Source: an uncultured Oscillospiraceae bacterium
Lineage (GTDB): Bacteria > Bacillota > Clostridia > Oscillospirales > Oscillospiraceae
Direction of reading: 5' to 3'
DNA length: 64,000 nt
Assembly: GCA_910584835.1 (NCBI GenBank)
Contig: CAJUEG010000002.1
Location: 1-64,000 of the forward strand
A program made the position numbers and the translations under genes. The notes under the pieces were generated by a model, which was given only the letters and a program-made list of their open reading frames with translations, made no database searches and had not been told where the DNA came from. Within the stretch, counting starts at the first letter, position 1, and each line of letters begins with the position of its first letter. Shown here piece by piece: positions 33,352-43,769 of this stretch.

Positions 33352-33526
33352 GGAGCAGGGAGCCTGGACCGGAGCGAGGGCAAAAAGCCCAGCCGCCGCG
33401 CGCAGCACACCGGGGCCCCCGCAAAGCCGTCCTTCGGCTTTGCGGGGAGCGGAGGCACAGCGGAGCAGATGAGCCTTCCCCCAGGGGGAGGCGAGTGAGC
33501 GCAGCCTGTGCCGACAAGGGACCGGC
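33352..33526 (+). repeat. Composite repeat: 5' half of family 1 joined to family 2
   Basis: 33352-33410 has the family 1 core (GGAGCCTGGACCGGAGCGAGGGCAAAAAGCCC), but its partner half is missing. From 33411 family 2 follows: a 13-bp hairpin CCCCGCAAAGCCG/CGGCTTTGCGGGG (33417-33447) and an outer pair GGCACAG (33454-33460)/CTGTGCC (33506-33512) around a CCCCC/GGGGG tip. Confidence 0.65.
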
Positions 33527-33530
33527 ACAA

Positions 33531-33575
33531 AACCGCCTGACCGGAGCCTTCCTCCTCCGGTTGGGCGGTTTTTTC
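33531..33575 (+). terminator. Terminator of the padR-pspC operon
   Basis: AACCGCC...GGCGGTT with an inner ACCGGAG/CTCCGGT stem, followed by TTTTTTC. Confidence 0.85.
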
Positions 33576-33588
33576 TCTTTCCCTTCCC

Positions 33589-33617
33589 TTGTAAAATCCC
33601 CACGGCTGTGATATAGT
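33589..33617 (+). promoter_or_regulatory. Promoter for pepF
   Basis: TTGTAA (33589-33594), 17-bp spacer, TATAGT (33612-33617), 36 nt upstream of the ATG. Confidence 0.7.
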
Positions 33618-33652
33618 CAAAGTACTTCAAAAAAATAGGAGGCTGTTTCCCT

Positions 33653-35455
33653 ATGGCTGACCAAAAGAAGATCCCCCAGCGCTCCGAAATCCCCGTGGAG
33701 CACACCTGGGACACCAGCGTCATCTACCCTACCGACGAGGCGTGGGAGAAGGAATTCGACGAGACCCAGGCCCTGGTGCGCACCCTCCCCCAGTACGCCG
33801 GGCGGCTGGGCGAGAGCGCCAAGACCCTTTACGAGTTCCTCACCCTGTCCATGCAGGCGGACGACAAGCTGGCCAATCTGTACCGTTACGCGTCCCTGCG
33901 CCAGGACGAGGACACCCGGGTGCCCCAGTACCAGGCCATGGCGGGCAAGGCCATGAGCCTGCTGGTGGAGGCCCAGGCCGCCACCGCCTTCGTCACCCCC
34001 GAGCTGCTCAAGCTGTCCCCGGAGGCCCTGGAGCAGTTCTACAGGGATGAGCCGGCGCTGGAGCTTTACCGCCGGTACTTCACCATCATCCAGGACAAGA
34101 AGGAGCATACCCTGTCCGACGCGGAGGAGAAGCTGCTGGCCGCCGCCGGCGAGATGGCCCAGGCCCCCGACGACATCTACTCCAAGTTCACCAACGCCGA
34201 CCTCACCTTCCCCGACGTGGTGGACAAGGACGGCAATTCCCTCCCCCTGTCCGACGCCACCTTCGTCCCCTACGAGATGAGCGAGGACCGGGAGCTGCGC
34301 CGCGCCGCCTATGAGCAGTACTACGACACCTACGGCCACTTCCAGAACACCGCCGCGGCCATCCTGTGCTCCGAGGTGAAGCAGCGCCAGTTCTTCGCCG
34401 CCGCCCGGAAGTACGACTCCCCCCTGGCCGCCGCCGTCAGCTCCACCCGGGTGCCCCCCGAGGTCTACCACAACCTGGTGGACACGGTGAACGCCAACCT
34501 GGACAAGCTCCACCGCTACGTTACCCTGCGCAAGAAGCTGCTGGGTGTGGACGAGCTGCACATGTACGACATCTACGCCCCCATGGTGTCCGGCGCGGAC
34601 AAGGTGATCCCCTTTGACGAGGCCAAGGCCACCGTGTACGACGCCCTGGCCCCCATGGGCGAGGAGTACCGCGCCATCATCAAGGAGGGCTTCGACAACC
34701 GCTGGATGGACGTGTACGAGAACGTGGGCAAACGCTCCGGCGCCTATATGAACGGCGTGGTGGTCCACCCCTTCGTGCTGCTCAACCAGAAGGACAACCT
34801 GGACAGCATGTTCACCATGGCCCACGAGATGGGCCACGCGGTGCACTCCTACCTGTCCAACAAAACCCAGCCCACGGTGTACCGGGACTACGTGATCTTC
34901 GTGGCCGAGGTGGCCTCCACCTGCAACGAGGCCCTGCTGATGGAGTACCTGCTGGGCAAGACCCAGGACAAGCGGGAGCGGGCCTGGCTCATCAACCACT
35001 TCCTGGAGCAGTTCAAGGGCACGCTGTACCGCCAGACCATGTTCGCCGAGTTCGAGCTGCGCCTGGGCGAGCTCAACGCCCAGGGGGTCCCCCTCACCGC
35101 CCAGCGGCTGAGCGCGGAGTACAAGGCCCTCAACGCCAAGTATTTCGGCCCCGACATGGTGACCGACGACCGCATCGCCCTGGAGTGGGCCCGCATCCCC
35201 CACTTCTATTACAACTACTACGTCTACCAGTACTCCACCGGCTACTCCGCCGCCATCGCCCTGTCCCGCCGCATCCTGAAGGAGGGCGCCCCCGCCGTGA
35301 AGGACTATTTGGAGTTCCTGTCCGGCGGCTCCTCCAAGGACCCCATCGACCTGCTCAAGGGCGCCGGGGTGGATATGGCCAGCCCCAAGCCCATTCAGGA
35401 CGCCCTGGACCTGTTCGGCAAGCTGCTGGACGAGATGGAGGCCATAGCGCGATGA
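33653..35455 (+). CDS. pepF: Oligoendopeptidase F (M3 family)
   Basis: A 600-residue cytosolic zinc metallopeptidase that cleaves short peptides of roughly 7-17 residues. The HExxH site is FTMAHEMGHAVHSYLS (about residue 390), with the third ligand Glu in FVAEVASTCNEALL. The length and the end (YYVYQYSTGYSAAIALS) are typical of PepF. AAATAGGAGGCTGTTTCCCT precedes the ATG. It may process peptides brought in by the ABC transporter. The stop codon falls in the 5' flank of a family 1 repeat. Confidence 0.95.
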   Translation: MADQKKIPQRSEIPVEHTWDTSVIYPTDEAWEKEFDETQALVRTLPQYAGRLGESAKTLYEFLTLSMQADDKLANLYRYASLRQDEDTRVPQYQAMAGKAMSLLVEAQAATAFVTPELLKLSPEALEQFYRDEPALELYRRYFTIIQDKKEHTLSDAEEKLLAAAGEMAQAPDDIYSKFTNADLTFPDVVDKDGNSLPLSDATFVPYEMSEDRELRRAAYEQYYDTYGHFQNTAAAILCSEVKQRQFFAAARKYDSPLAAAVSSTRVPPEVYHNLVDTVNANLDKLHRYVTLRKKLLGVDELHMYDIYAPMVSGADKVIPFDEAKATVYDALAPMGEEYRAIIKEGFDNRWMDVYENVGKRSGAYMNGVVVHPFVLLNQKDNLDSMFTMAHEMGHAVHSYLSNKTQPTVYRDYVIFVAEVASTCNEALLMEYLLGKTQDKRERAWLINHFLEQFKGTLYRQTMFAEFELRLGELNAQGVPLTAQRLSAEYKALNAKYFGPDMVTDDRIALEWARIPHFYYNYYVYQYSTGYSAAIALSRRILKEGAPAVKDYLEFLSGGSSKDPIDLLKGAGVDMASPKPIQDALDLFGKLLDEMEAIAR

Positions 35456-35579
35456 TAGGCGCATAGGGGAGCTTGGACCGCAGCGAGGGTGAAATCCCAG
35501 TGCCGCGCAGCGGCACGGTTTTTGCCCGAGACGGAGAGAAAGCGACCCGGCTATGCGCCCAGACAGAGCGTGAATACAA
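35447..35579 (+). repeat. Structured repeat family 1 copy after pepF
   Basis: Outer stem GGCGCATAG (35458-35466) with CTATGCGCC (35551-35559), 9 bp perfect. Core GGGGAGCTTGGACCGCAGCG. Inner tip GTGCCGC-gca-GCGGCAC (35500-35516). End AGAGCGTGAATACAACA. Confidence 0.78.
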
Positions 35580-35580
35580 C

Positions 35581-35612
35581 AAAAGGCCCGGCGCTTTCGC
35601 GCCGGGCCTTTT
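35581..35612. terminator. Bidirectional terminator, pepF / glycerol operon
   Basis: AAAAGGCCCGGCGC-tttc-GCGCCGGGCCTTTT, a 14-bp stem with A/T runs on both sides, between convergent genes. Confidence 0.88.
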
Positions 35613-35617
35613 CCCGT

Positions 35618-36037
35618 TTACAGGTTTGCCTTGATCTTCTCAATCATGGCGGCGTACTCTTCCTCGGACAGCTTCACCCTGCCGGGGTTCATCTCGAACA
35701 CCCCGCCCCACTCGTACCCGTCCCTGTACTTGGGCACCAGGTGGAAGTGGAGGTGGCAGCCGGTGTCGCCATAGGCGCCGTAGTTCACCTTGTCCGGGTG
35801 AAAGGCGGCGTGGATGGCCCTGGACGCCCGGGCCACGTCGGCAAAAAAGGCGCTGCGGTCCTCGTCGCTGATGTCGGTCAGCTCGCTCACATGGTCCTTG
35901 TAGGCCACGATGCACCGCCCGGGGTGGCTCTGCTCCCGGAACAGGATGAGGGTGCTCACCGTCAGCTCGCAGATGGGGATGCCGAAGGCGTCCAGCAGCT
36001 CCCCCCGCATGCAGTAGCCGCAGTTCTGGTCCTTCAT
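35618..36037 (-). CDS. HIT-family hydrolase
   Basis: A 139-residue histidine-triad protein. The HIT motif is CHLHFHLVP, preceded by HPDKVNYGAYGD; an N-terminal CGYC pair and ILFREQSHPGRCIVAYKDHV complete the fold. These enzymes hydrolyse or transfer nucleoside monophosphates from dinucleotides or AMP-phosphoramidates. ATG 36037 follows GGGAGGG. It begins 17 nt after the DUF1667 stop and is probably the last gene of the glycerol operon, though its role there is not evident. Confidence 0.88.
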   Translation of the reverse strand: MKDQNCGYCMRGELLDAFGIPICELTVSTLILFREQSHPGRCIVAYKDHVSELTDISDEDRSAFFADVARASRAIHAAFHPDKVNYGAYGDTGCHLHFHLVPKYRDGYEWGGVFEMNPGRVKLSEEEYAAMIEKIKANL

Positions 36038-36054
36038 GGGTCTTTCCCTCCCTC

Positions 36055-36423
36055 TCAGCCCTTGGCGGGCACGTTCTTGGTGGCCACAATGTCCACCCCG
36101 GTGCCGCACACGTCGGCCAGCACCACCTGGCCGATGGCCACGGGGGCCTCCAGCTCAATGTCCTGGATGGCCTTCACGCAGTCGAAAATCTTGCCCTTGG
36201 GGATGTCGCTGGCGGTCTTGACGGAAGCCATGGCCAGCGTGCCCCCCTGTACCTTCACCGTGCTGGTGACGATGCGGGTGGGGTTGGTCAGCTCCTTGCG
36301 GGCGTAGGCGTCGCCCCGGGGACAGGTATTCCCGGTGACGGTCTTGACCTCGCCGTTCTCCAGGGTGACGGTGAGCGGGCAGCCCAGCGGGCAGTTGATG
36401 CAGATCAGATTCTTCTCTTCCAT
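36055..36423 (-). CDS. DUF1667 protein, glycerol-3-phosphate dehydrogenase-associated
   Basis: A 122-residue small iron-sulfur-type protein. Four Cys are arranged as CINCPLGC and TCPRGD, with a further conserved ADVCGTGVD near the end. DUF1667 proteins are almost always encoded beside GlpA-like and NAD(P)-dependent oxidoreductases in Clostridia, as here. An electron-transfer role between the two flavoproteins is inferred. It begins 4 nt after the oxidoreductase gene. Confidence 0.88.
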   Translation of the reverse strand: MEEKNLICINCPLGCPLTVTLENGEVKTVTGNTCPRGDAYARKELTNPTRIVTSTVKVQGGTLAMASVKTASDIPKGKIFDCVKAIQDIELEAPVAIGQVVLADVCGTGVDIVATKNVPAKG

Positions 36424-36427
36424 CGTC

Positions 36428-37696
36428 TTACGCCTCCTCCAGAGTCACGGTGATGCCGCCCGCCTCGGGATGGTCCTTCAAATCCTTGGTCTTGAGGATC
36501 ACGGTCTCCATCTCGCCGGGGGCCAGTACGGGGCGCTTGCGGCTGAACACGCAGGCGTCCCCCGCATACACCGCCACCTTCTTATTCTTATAGACATTGC
36601 CCACCCGGAAACGCAGGGTGACGGTGTCACCCGCCGCCTCGGGCCGGATGGCCACGGGCACGGTATAGCGCACGCCGTTCTCGCACTTGATGGGCAGGGC
36701 CTTATAATCCTCCTCGGTCTTGCATCCGGAGGCGATGTAATCGGCGGCGTGGCGGCCGGCGGCCCCCGCCTCCTCGGACACGTAGTCCACCAGGTCGTGG
36801 ACGTGGAGCACGTTGCCCGCGGCGAACACGCCGGGGATGCTGGTCTCCAGGCTCTCGTTGACGGTGGGGCCGTTGGTGATGGGGTTGAGCTCCACCCCGG
36901 CGGACCGGCTCAGCTCGTTTTCGGGAATGAGGCCGCAGGACAGCAGAAGGGTGTCGCACTCATAGCGCTCCTCGGTGCCGGGGATGGGCCGGCTGCGCTC
37001 GTCCACCTGGGCGATGGTGATGGCCTCGACGCGCTTCTTGCCCTCGATGTCCACCACCGTGTGGCTCAGCTTCAGGGGGATGCCGTAGTCGTCCAGGCAC
37101 TGGACGATGTTCCGCTTCAGGCCGCCGGAGTAGGGCATCAGCTCGGCCACCACCTGGACCTTGGCCCCCTCCAGGGTCATGCGGCGGGCCATGATGAGGC
37201 CGATGTCGCCGGAGCCCAGGATGACCACCTTGCGGCCGGGCATATAGCCCTCCATGTTCACCAGCCGCTGGGCCGTGCCCGCGGTGTAGATGCCCGCCGG
37301 ACGGCAGCCGGGAATGCTCAGCGCGCCCCGGGGCCGCTCCCGGCAGCCCATGGCCAGGATGACCGCCTTGGGGTGGAGCTGGAACAGCCCGTCCTCCCGG
37401 TTCATGGCGGTGACGGTCTTGTCCGCCGCCAGGTCCAGCACCATGGTGTTCAGCTTATAGGGGATGTCCAGCTTCTTCACCTGCTCGATGAAGCGCCCGG
37501 CGTACTCGGGGCCGGTGAGCTCCTCCTTGAAGGTGTGCAGGCCGAAGCCGTTATGGATGCACTGGTTGAGGATGCCGCCCAGCTCGTTGTCCCGCTCCAG
37601 GATGAGGATGTCGCGCACGCCCGCCTCGTGGGCGGCGACCGCCGCGGCCAGCCCCGCGGGGCCGCCGCCGATGATAACAAGTTCGTATTCTCTCAT
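36428..37696 (-). CDS. FAD/NAD(P)-dependent oxidoreductase of the glycerol operon
   Basis: A 422-residue flavoprotein. The N-terminal FAD site is IIGGGPAGLAAAVAAHEAG, a second dinucleotide site is VVILGSGDIGLIMARRM, and the FAD-closing motif is TSIPGVFAAGNVLHVHDLVD. There is no CxxC redox pair at the usual thioredoxin-reductase position. It sits 16 nt after glpA, so it probably passes electrons from glycerol-3-phosphate oxidation to NAD(P) or another carrier together with the DUF1667 protein. Confidence 0.88.
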   Translation of the reverse strand: MREYELVIIGGGPAGLAAAVAAHEAGVRDILILERDNELGGILNQCIHNGFGLHTFKEELTGPEYAGRFIEQVKKLDIPYKLNTMVLDLAADKTVTAMNREDGLFQLHPKAVILAMGCRERPRGALSIPGCRPAGIYTAGTAQRLVNMEGYMPGRKVVILGSGDIGLIMARRMTLEGAKVQVVAELMPYSGGLKRNIVQCLDDYGIPLKLSHTVVDIEGKKRVEAITIAQVDERSRPIPGTEERYECDTLLLSCGLIPENELSRSAGVELNPITNGPTVNESLETSIPGVFAAGNVLHVHDLVDYVSEEAGAAGRHAADYIASGCKTEEDYKALPIKCENGVRYTVPVAIRPEAAGDTVTLRFRVGNVYKNKKVAVYAGDACVFSRKRPVLAPGEMETVILKTKDLKDHPEAGGITVTLEEA

Positions 37697-37712
37697 GGTC
37701 TCAGCCCCTCCC

Positions 37713-39143
37713 TTAGATGGCGTCCTTGTTGACGCCCACGATCAGCTCGGACCCCGCGCCCGCCTTGGTGATGGCGCTCTGGTCCACGCCCAGCTCCCGG
37801 GCCAGGATCTCCATGACCCTGGGGGAGCAGAAGCCGCCCTGGCACCGGCCCATGCCGGCCCGGACGCGGCGCTTCACCCCGTCCACGCTCCGGGCTCCCG
37901 GCACGCGGTGGATGGCGTCGATGATCTCGCCCTCGGTGACCGTCTCGCAGCGGCAGATGACGGTGCCGTAGGCGGGGTTCTCCTTGATGAGGGCGGCGTG
38001 GGCCTGGTCGTCCAGCCCCTTGGGGTCCAGGATGCCCTTCCGCTTGGGGTCGAAGGCCGGGTTCTCCTCCAGCTTGAGGATGTCCCTGACAATGCCGCTC
38101 ACCATCACGCCGATGGCGGGGGCGGAGGACAGGCCGGGAGACTCGATGCCCGCGCAGTCCACAAAGCCGGGCGCAGCCTCGCCGATGAAGAACTCGTGGC
38201 GGGCTTCATGGGCCCGCAGGCCGGCGAAGCTGGTGATGGTCTGGCGCAGGGGCACGTCCTTCACCGCCAGGCCGCACTTGGCGCGCACCTCGTCCAGTCC
38301 GGCCTGGGTGGTGGCCACCCCCTCCTTGTCCTCGATGTCGATGGCGGTGGGGCCCACGATGATATTGCCGTGGACGGTGGGGGCCACCAGCACGCCCTTG
38401 CCGAACTTGCCGGGGAGCTGGAAAATGGTGTGGCTCACGTGGCCCTGGGCCGAGTGGTCCAGCAGGAAATAGTCGCCCCGGCGGGGGGTGATGGTCATGG
38501 GGTCGTCGGACACCATGTTGTGCAGCTTGTCGGCGTACACCCCGGCGGCGTTGACCACCACCCTGGCCTCCACATCCCCCCGGGAGGTGGACAGCTTCCA
38601 GCCCCCGTCGATCTTCTCAACGCCGGTGACCTCGGTGTCGAATTGGAACCTCACGCCGTTGTGGGCGGCGTTCTCCGCCAGCGCGAAGGTGAGCCCGAAG
38701 GGGCACACAATGGCCCCGGTGGGGGCGTACAGGGCGGCCACCGCCTGGTCGCTGATGTTGGGCTCCATCCTGACCAGCTCGTCCCGCTCCACAATGCGCA
38801 GGCCCTCCACCCCGTTGGCCACGCCGTTCTCATACAGCTTGTTCAGGGCGGGGCGGTCGTCCTCGCTGACCATGACCACAAGGCTTCCGTTGTTCTCGTA
38901 GGGGAAGTCCAGCTCCTTGGACAGCGCGGGCATCAGGCGGCTGCCCTCCACGTTCAGCTTTGCCATCAGCGAGCCGTTGGCGGCGTCGTACCCCGCGTGG
39001 ACGATGGCGCTGTTGGCCTTGGAGGTGCCGCAGCACACGTCCTCCTCCCGCTCCAGCACCAGCACGTCCGCCTTGCAGCGGGACACCTCCCGGGCGATGG
39101 CGCAGCCGGACACTCCCGCGCCGATGATGACGATATCAACCAT
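37713..39143 (-). CDS. glpA: Glycerol-3-phosphate dehydrogenase (GlpA-like, with BFD [2Fe-2S] domain)
   Basis: A 476-residue DAO-family flavoprotein oxidising glycerol-3-phosphate to dihydroxyacetone phosphate. FAD site VIIGAGVSGCAIAREVS; substrate-side TPRRGDYFLLDH and GIESPGLSSAPAIG. The C-terminal BFD-like domain has Cys pairs CRCETVTEGEI and GRCQGGFC for a [2Fe-2S] cluster. It is the anaerobic-type architecture and lies 84 nt after glpK. Electrons probably go to the adjacent oxidoreductase and DUF1667 protein rather than to a GlpBC membrane complex, which is absent here. Confidence 0.9.
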   Translation of the reverse strand: MVDIVIIGAGVSGCAIAREVSRCKADVLVLEREEDVCCGTSKANSAIVHAGYDAANGSLMAKLNVEGSRLMPALSKELDFPYENNGSLVVMVSEDDRPALNKLYENGVANGVEGLRIVERDELVRMEPNISDQAVAALYAPTGAIVCPFGLTFALAENAAHNGVRFQFDTEVTGVEKIDGGWKLSTSRGDVEARVVVNAAGVYADKLHNMVSDDPMTITPRRGDYFLLDHSAQGHVSHTIFQLPGKFGKGVLVAPTVHGNIIVGPTAIDIEDKEGVATTQAGLDEVRAKCGLAVKDVPLRQTITSFAGLRAHEARHEFFIGEAAPGFVDCAGIESPGLSSAPAIGVMVSGIVRDILKLEENPAFDPKRKGILDPKGLDDQAHAALIKENPAYGTVICRCETVTEGEIIDAIHRVPGARSVDGVKRRVRAGMGRCQGGFCSPRVMEILARELGVDQSAITKAGAGSELIVGVNKDAI

Positions 39144-39227
39144 GCAAGTTCACTCCTCCTCTAATACTTTTCTTCCAAAAACCGGATCCCCGGTTGGCAG
39201 GCGTTTTTGCCGCTCCCGCAGCGGCCC

Positions 39228-40811
<1,584 letters not shown>

Positions 40812-40909
40812 TCAACGCTGCACGCTCCTCTCAAAGGTTCATGGTATTCAGTTTGTCCCGCCTTTGGCGGGCCATGGAAAGGCCGCCGGAACCCCTTTTT
40901 GTTGGTCTT

Positions 40910-40938
40910 AATTTACCACATTTCGGATAAGCAATCAA
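40910..40938 (-). promoter_or_regulatory. Promoter of the glycerol operon
   Basis: Minus-strand TTGATT (40933-40938), 17-bp spacer, TAAATT (40910-40915). The leader to glpK is about 180 nt. A GTCCCGCC/GGCGGGCC-like short hairpin near 40858-40872 is the only structure seen in it. Confidence 0.65.
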
Positions 40939-41028
40939 TGTTTTTCCGCATTTCTCCGTAAAATTGGACGAAGCGCACAAAGTTTGCCCGGCCTTTTTTG
41001 GCAAGATTCACAAACCGTTTGGTGCACG

Positions 41029-41060
41029 GCCCCCTCCCCCGTCCACACGGGGGAGGGGGC
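41029..41060 (-). terminator. Hairpin after the GNAT gene
   Basis: GCCCCCTCCCCCG pairs with CGGGGGAGGGGGC, 6-nt loop, 6 nt past the stop at 41067. No T-run. Confidence 0.5.
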
Positions 41061-41066
41061 ATGCGT

Positions 41067-42146
41067 TTACTTCACCGCCATCACCAGCACCTGGCAGGGG
41101 TTCCACGCGTCCCACAGGGTGGGGAAGCACTCCAGCTCGGTAAAGCCCACCGCCCGGTAAAAGGCGTTGGTGCGGTCGTACTCGGGGTAGCGGCCCTCCT
41201 GGACGGTCTTGACCTGGAGAAAGGCGTACCCCCGCTCCTTAGCGCAGCGGTAAAGCGCCCCAAACAGCCGCCGGCCCACCCCAGCCCGGTGCAGCCCGGG
41301 CCGGACGCCCATGACGTATATCTCCCCCGCCTTGGGTGCGGTCTCTTTCAGCGCGGCAAAGCCCACGGCCTTTCCGTCCTCCACCGCCGCCCAGAAGGGC
41401 AGCCCCCGGCTGACCCGGACGTACTCCGCCGTGCTGTCCGGCAGGCCGAACCAATCGGGTAAGTCCGCCAGCACCGACGCGGCGGCGGCCTCCCTCTCCT
41501 CCGGGCCGTCCACCGGGCGGACGCACACCGCCGCCCCCGGCCGGGCGCAGTACTCCTCGAAGGCCGCCCGGTCCAGCCGGAAGGTGAGCCCGTCATAGGT
41601 CCCGCCCCGCACCTGCCGGATGCCCTCCTTGCGCCGGCACTCCCGGAAGCCCAGCTTTTCCGCCAGGGCAATCATCCGGGCGTTGCCCGACCAGGTCTGG
41701 GTGTACAGGTCGGTATACCCGCCCTCCAGGTGGTAGCGGATGAAAGCCGCCAGGGCCTGGGCCCCCCAGCCGCCGTTCCAATAGGCGGGGTCGTGGATGT
41801 CCAGCCCCACCGCCCAGCGGGCCTTTTGCCGCTCCTCCTCCGTCTCCGGGGCCTTCTCCAGCCAATTGCAGTCCCCGTCGATGCAGTAGCAGTTTACCGC
41901 GCCCAGATGGACGCCGTCCCAGGTGTCCAGCTCCAGGCAGCGGCGGTGGTCCGGCCTGGGCTTGGCCAGCCACTCCAGCTCCTTTTTGCGGTGGGCCTCC
42001 GGGTCGAAGGTCCTGAGCTCCTCCTCCGTCTCCCAGGGGGCGTCCCACAGAGCCCACTCGGTCTGGACGGTGTTCCAGCGGATCTCGTCGTCGATGTCGC
42101 TCTCCCGCATGTCCCGCAGGATGATGTTGTGGTACTTGAGTTCCAT
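41067..42146 (-). CDS. Tandem GNAT acetyltransferase (two domains)
   Basis: A 359-residue protein made of two GNAT folds. The first (about 1-185) has LRDMRESDIDDEIRW and the acetyl-CoA-binding stretch AYWNGGWGAQALAAFIRY, ending with WSGNARMIALAEKLGFRECRR. The second (about 200-359) has VMGVRPGLHRAGVGRRLFGAL and ends NAFYRAVGFTELECF. Both look intact in motif A. GNAT enzymes acetylate amines on proteins, antibiotics or metabolites; the substrate is unknown. Single-gene unit with its own promoter. Confidence 0.82.
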   Translation of the reverse strand: MELKYHNIILRDMRESDIDDEIRWNTVQTEWALWDAPWETEEELRTFDPEAHRKKELEWLAKPRPDHRRCLELDTWDGVHLGAVNCYCIDGDCNWLEKAPETEEERQKARWAVGLDIHDPAYWNGGWGAQALAAFIRYHLEGGYTDLYTQTWSGNARMIALAEKLGFRECRRKEGIRQVRGGTYDGLTFRLDRAAFEEYCARPGAAVCVRPVDGPEEREAAAASVLADLPDWFGLPDSTAEYVRVSRGLPFWAAVEDGKAVGFAALKETAPKAGEIYVMGVRPGLHRAGVGRRLFGALYRCAKERGYAFLQVKTVQEGRYPEYDRTNAFYRAVGFTELECFPTLWDAWNPCQVLVMAVK

Positions 42147-42269
42147 GCTTGAAAATTTCCTCCAAAATAAATTTGGAGGGCGGGTTTTATCTGACGCAGG
42201 CCCTCCAGCCGCGCGCGGTGTTCTTTTTCATAATGTGATACGCTCTCCTTTCTGTGTTGGGATAGAAGT

Positions 42270-42298
42270 ATTCTACCATACCAGTGGTGGAAAGGCAA
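42270..42298 (-). promoter_or_regulatory. Promoter for the tandem GNAT gene
   Basis: Minus-strand TTGCCT (42293-42298), 17-bp spacer, TAGAAT (42270-42275). The 120-nt leader contains a ribosome site (AAGGAG) before a 14-codon ORF (MKKNTARGWRACVR), possibly incidental. Confidence 0.65.
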
Positions 42299-42331
42299 GA
42301 AAAAAGCCGCGCAGGTACCCCCGCGCGGCTC
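42299..42331 (-). terminator. Terminator of the HTH-TPR regulator
   Basis: AGCCGCGC (42305-42312) pairs with GCGCGGCT (42323-42330), followed on the minus strand by TTTTTC. Confidence 0.75.
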
Positions 42332-42349
42332 TTTTCTTGGGGCCTGTGT

Positions 42350-43372
42350 TCACAGCGCCTTCAGCCGGGCGATCTCCCGGCGCACCTTGTCAGCCGTCTC
42401 GCCGGTGCGGGTGTCCCACTGCTCCGCCAGCACGGCGATCTCCTCCTCCAGGGCGGCCACCGCCCCGGGGATATCCCCGTCCAGCTCGCACACCTGGGCG
42501 ATGGACTCCAGGCTGTCCACATACTTGGGCGCGGGCTGGAGGTCGAAGGCCCGGCGGTAATTCTCCTTCGCCTCATCATACCGCCCGGCGCGGGCCATCA
42601 CATCCCCCATGGACCACCAGACGCTCCACTCCGACCGCCAGTCCCGGCACATCTGCTCCCAGACGGCCATGGCCCCCTCCCGGTCCCCCGCGGCCTGGGC
42701 GATGAGGCCCCGGTACAGCGGCGTGCGGAAGGTGCCGTCCACCGGCTCCATCCGCCCAAGCCAGGCGCGGGCCTCGTCCAGCCGCCCGTCGTCGATGAGC
42801 TGGTCCAGCAGCCACATATAGCCGCTCCGGCAGTCCGGGTTTTTCTCCAAAAACGCCTCGTACCAGCGGATGAGCTCCCGGTGGTTGGTGTAGCACCAGT
42901 CGGCCAGCTTTCCCCCCATGGCGTGGACCAGCTCGTCGTGGGCGTCCTTGCACATGGGGTCCCGGGTCAGGGACTCCATGGCGTACTGCGCCGCCCGGGC
43001 CCGGTGCTCGTCCGCCAGGTGGTTTTCCATGTCGGCCAGCAGCTCGTGGGGGCGGCCGTTGTCCGGCTCCCTCCGGGCCTTTTCCAGCAGGAACGCCCGG
43101 TCCCCCTCCACCACGGCGGGGTCCAGCACCTGCTCGTCCCACAGCATGTTCTGGATGCGCTCCATCCGGGTGTCGTCGGACAGGGCGAACAGCGCGTCGA
43201 TGGTGACGCCGAAATAGGCGGAGATGGCGGGCAGCAGCTGCACGTCGGGCAGCGCCGCCTCCCGCTCCCACTTGCTCACCGCCTGGGGGCTGACGTTCAG
43301 ATGCTGGGCCAGCGCCTCCTGGGTGACCCCCCGCTGCACGCGCAGCGCTTTGATTTGATTTCCCAATTCCAT
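42350..43372 (-). CDS. HTH (Xre-type) regulator with TPR-like C-terminal domain
   Basis: A 340-residue regulator. Residues 3-60 are a cro/C1-type helix-turn-helix (GNQIKALRVQRGVTQEALAQHLNVSPQAVSKWERE). The remaining 270 residues are helical with repeats such as YDEAKENYRRAFDLQPAPKY, typical of tetratricopeptide modules that sense a peptide or metabolite. No peptide pheromone gene is visible nearby. Transcribed alone from a good promoter. Confidence 0.85.
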   Translation of the reverse strand: MELGNQIKALRVQRGVTQEALAQHLNVSPQAVSKWEREAALPDVQLLPAISAYFGVTIDALFALSDDTRMERIQNMLWDEQVLDPAVVEGDRAFLLEKARREPDNGRPHELLADMENHLADEHRARAAQYAMESLTRDPMCKDAHDELVHAMGGKLADWCYTNHRELIRWYEAFLEKNPDCRSGYMWLLDQLIDDGRLDEARAWLGRMEPVDGTFRTPLYRGLIAQAAGDREGAMAVWEQMCRDWRSEWSVWWSMGDVMARAGRYDEAKENYRRAFDLQPAPKYVDSLESIAQVCELDGDIPGAVAALEEEIAVLAEQWDTRTGETADKVRREIARLKAL

Positions 43373-43414
43373 ATCATGTTCCTCCGGTCAGATCATTCAC
43401 TCGAGCGTACCCTT

Positions 43415-43443
43415 ATCATACCCGAATTGCCGCCGGGGCGCAA
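43415..43443 (-). promoter_or_regulatory. Promoter for the HTH-TPR regulator
   Basis: Minus-strand TTGCGC (43438-43443), 17-bp spacer, TATGAT (43415-43420), 42 nt upstream of the start codon. Confidence 0.65.
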
Positions 43444-43485
43444 TGATCCGGTTTTCCACTTGAATCAACCGCAGGTTGCGGATGG

Positions 43486-43671
43486 GAAGCGCGAGGATAG
43501 CCGCGCAGGGGGGCTTGGACTGAAGCGAAGGCAAAAGCCCAGCCGCAGCGAAGCGGCGGCTGGTTTTGCCCGAGTCGGAGGGGCGTTGTGTGCCGGTGGC
43601 ACACGTCCAACGCCGACCGAGCCGAAGGCGAGACAGCGACCCGGCCGCGCGGCCAATCCGAGCGTGACAAG
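43486..43671 (+). repeat. Structured repeat family 1 copy with an extra hairpin
   Basis: Outer stem GGAT(A)GCCGCGC (43495-43506) with GCGCGGC(CA)ATCC (43647-43659), 11 bp. Inner arm GGCAAAA.CCAGCCGC with GCGG.GGCTGG.TTTTGCC. An additional hairpin GGCGTTG.TGTGCC/GGCACA.CAACGCC (43582-43613) is inserted in the 3' half. End CCGAGCGTGACAA. Unlike most copies, it is opposite in direction to both flanking genes. Confidence 0.78.
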
Positions 43672-43735
43672 GAGACTAATCGCCCGCGCGTCGCGGAGGC
43701 TTCGCGGCACGACTACAGGTTGCGCCGGACGGCAG

Positions 43736-43762
43736 GCAAAAGCGCCGGGTTTCCCCGGCGCT
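43736..43762 (-). terminator. Terminator of the phosphoribosyltransferase gene
   Basis: AAGCGCCGGG-tttc-CCCGGCGCTT with TTTT following on the minus strand, 8 nt past the stop. Confidence 0.75.
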
Positions 43763-43769
43763 TCCCCTG

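Noticed and set aside
42175..42232. 14-codon leader peptide (MKKNTARGWRACVR) upstream of the GNAT gene
   Set aside because: The ribosome site is 13 nt away and there is no alternative terminator/antiterminator pair, so attenuation is not supported.
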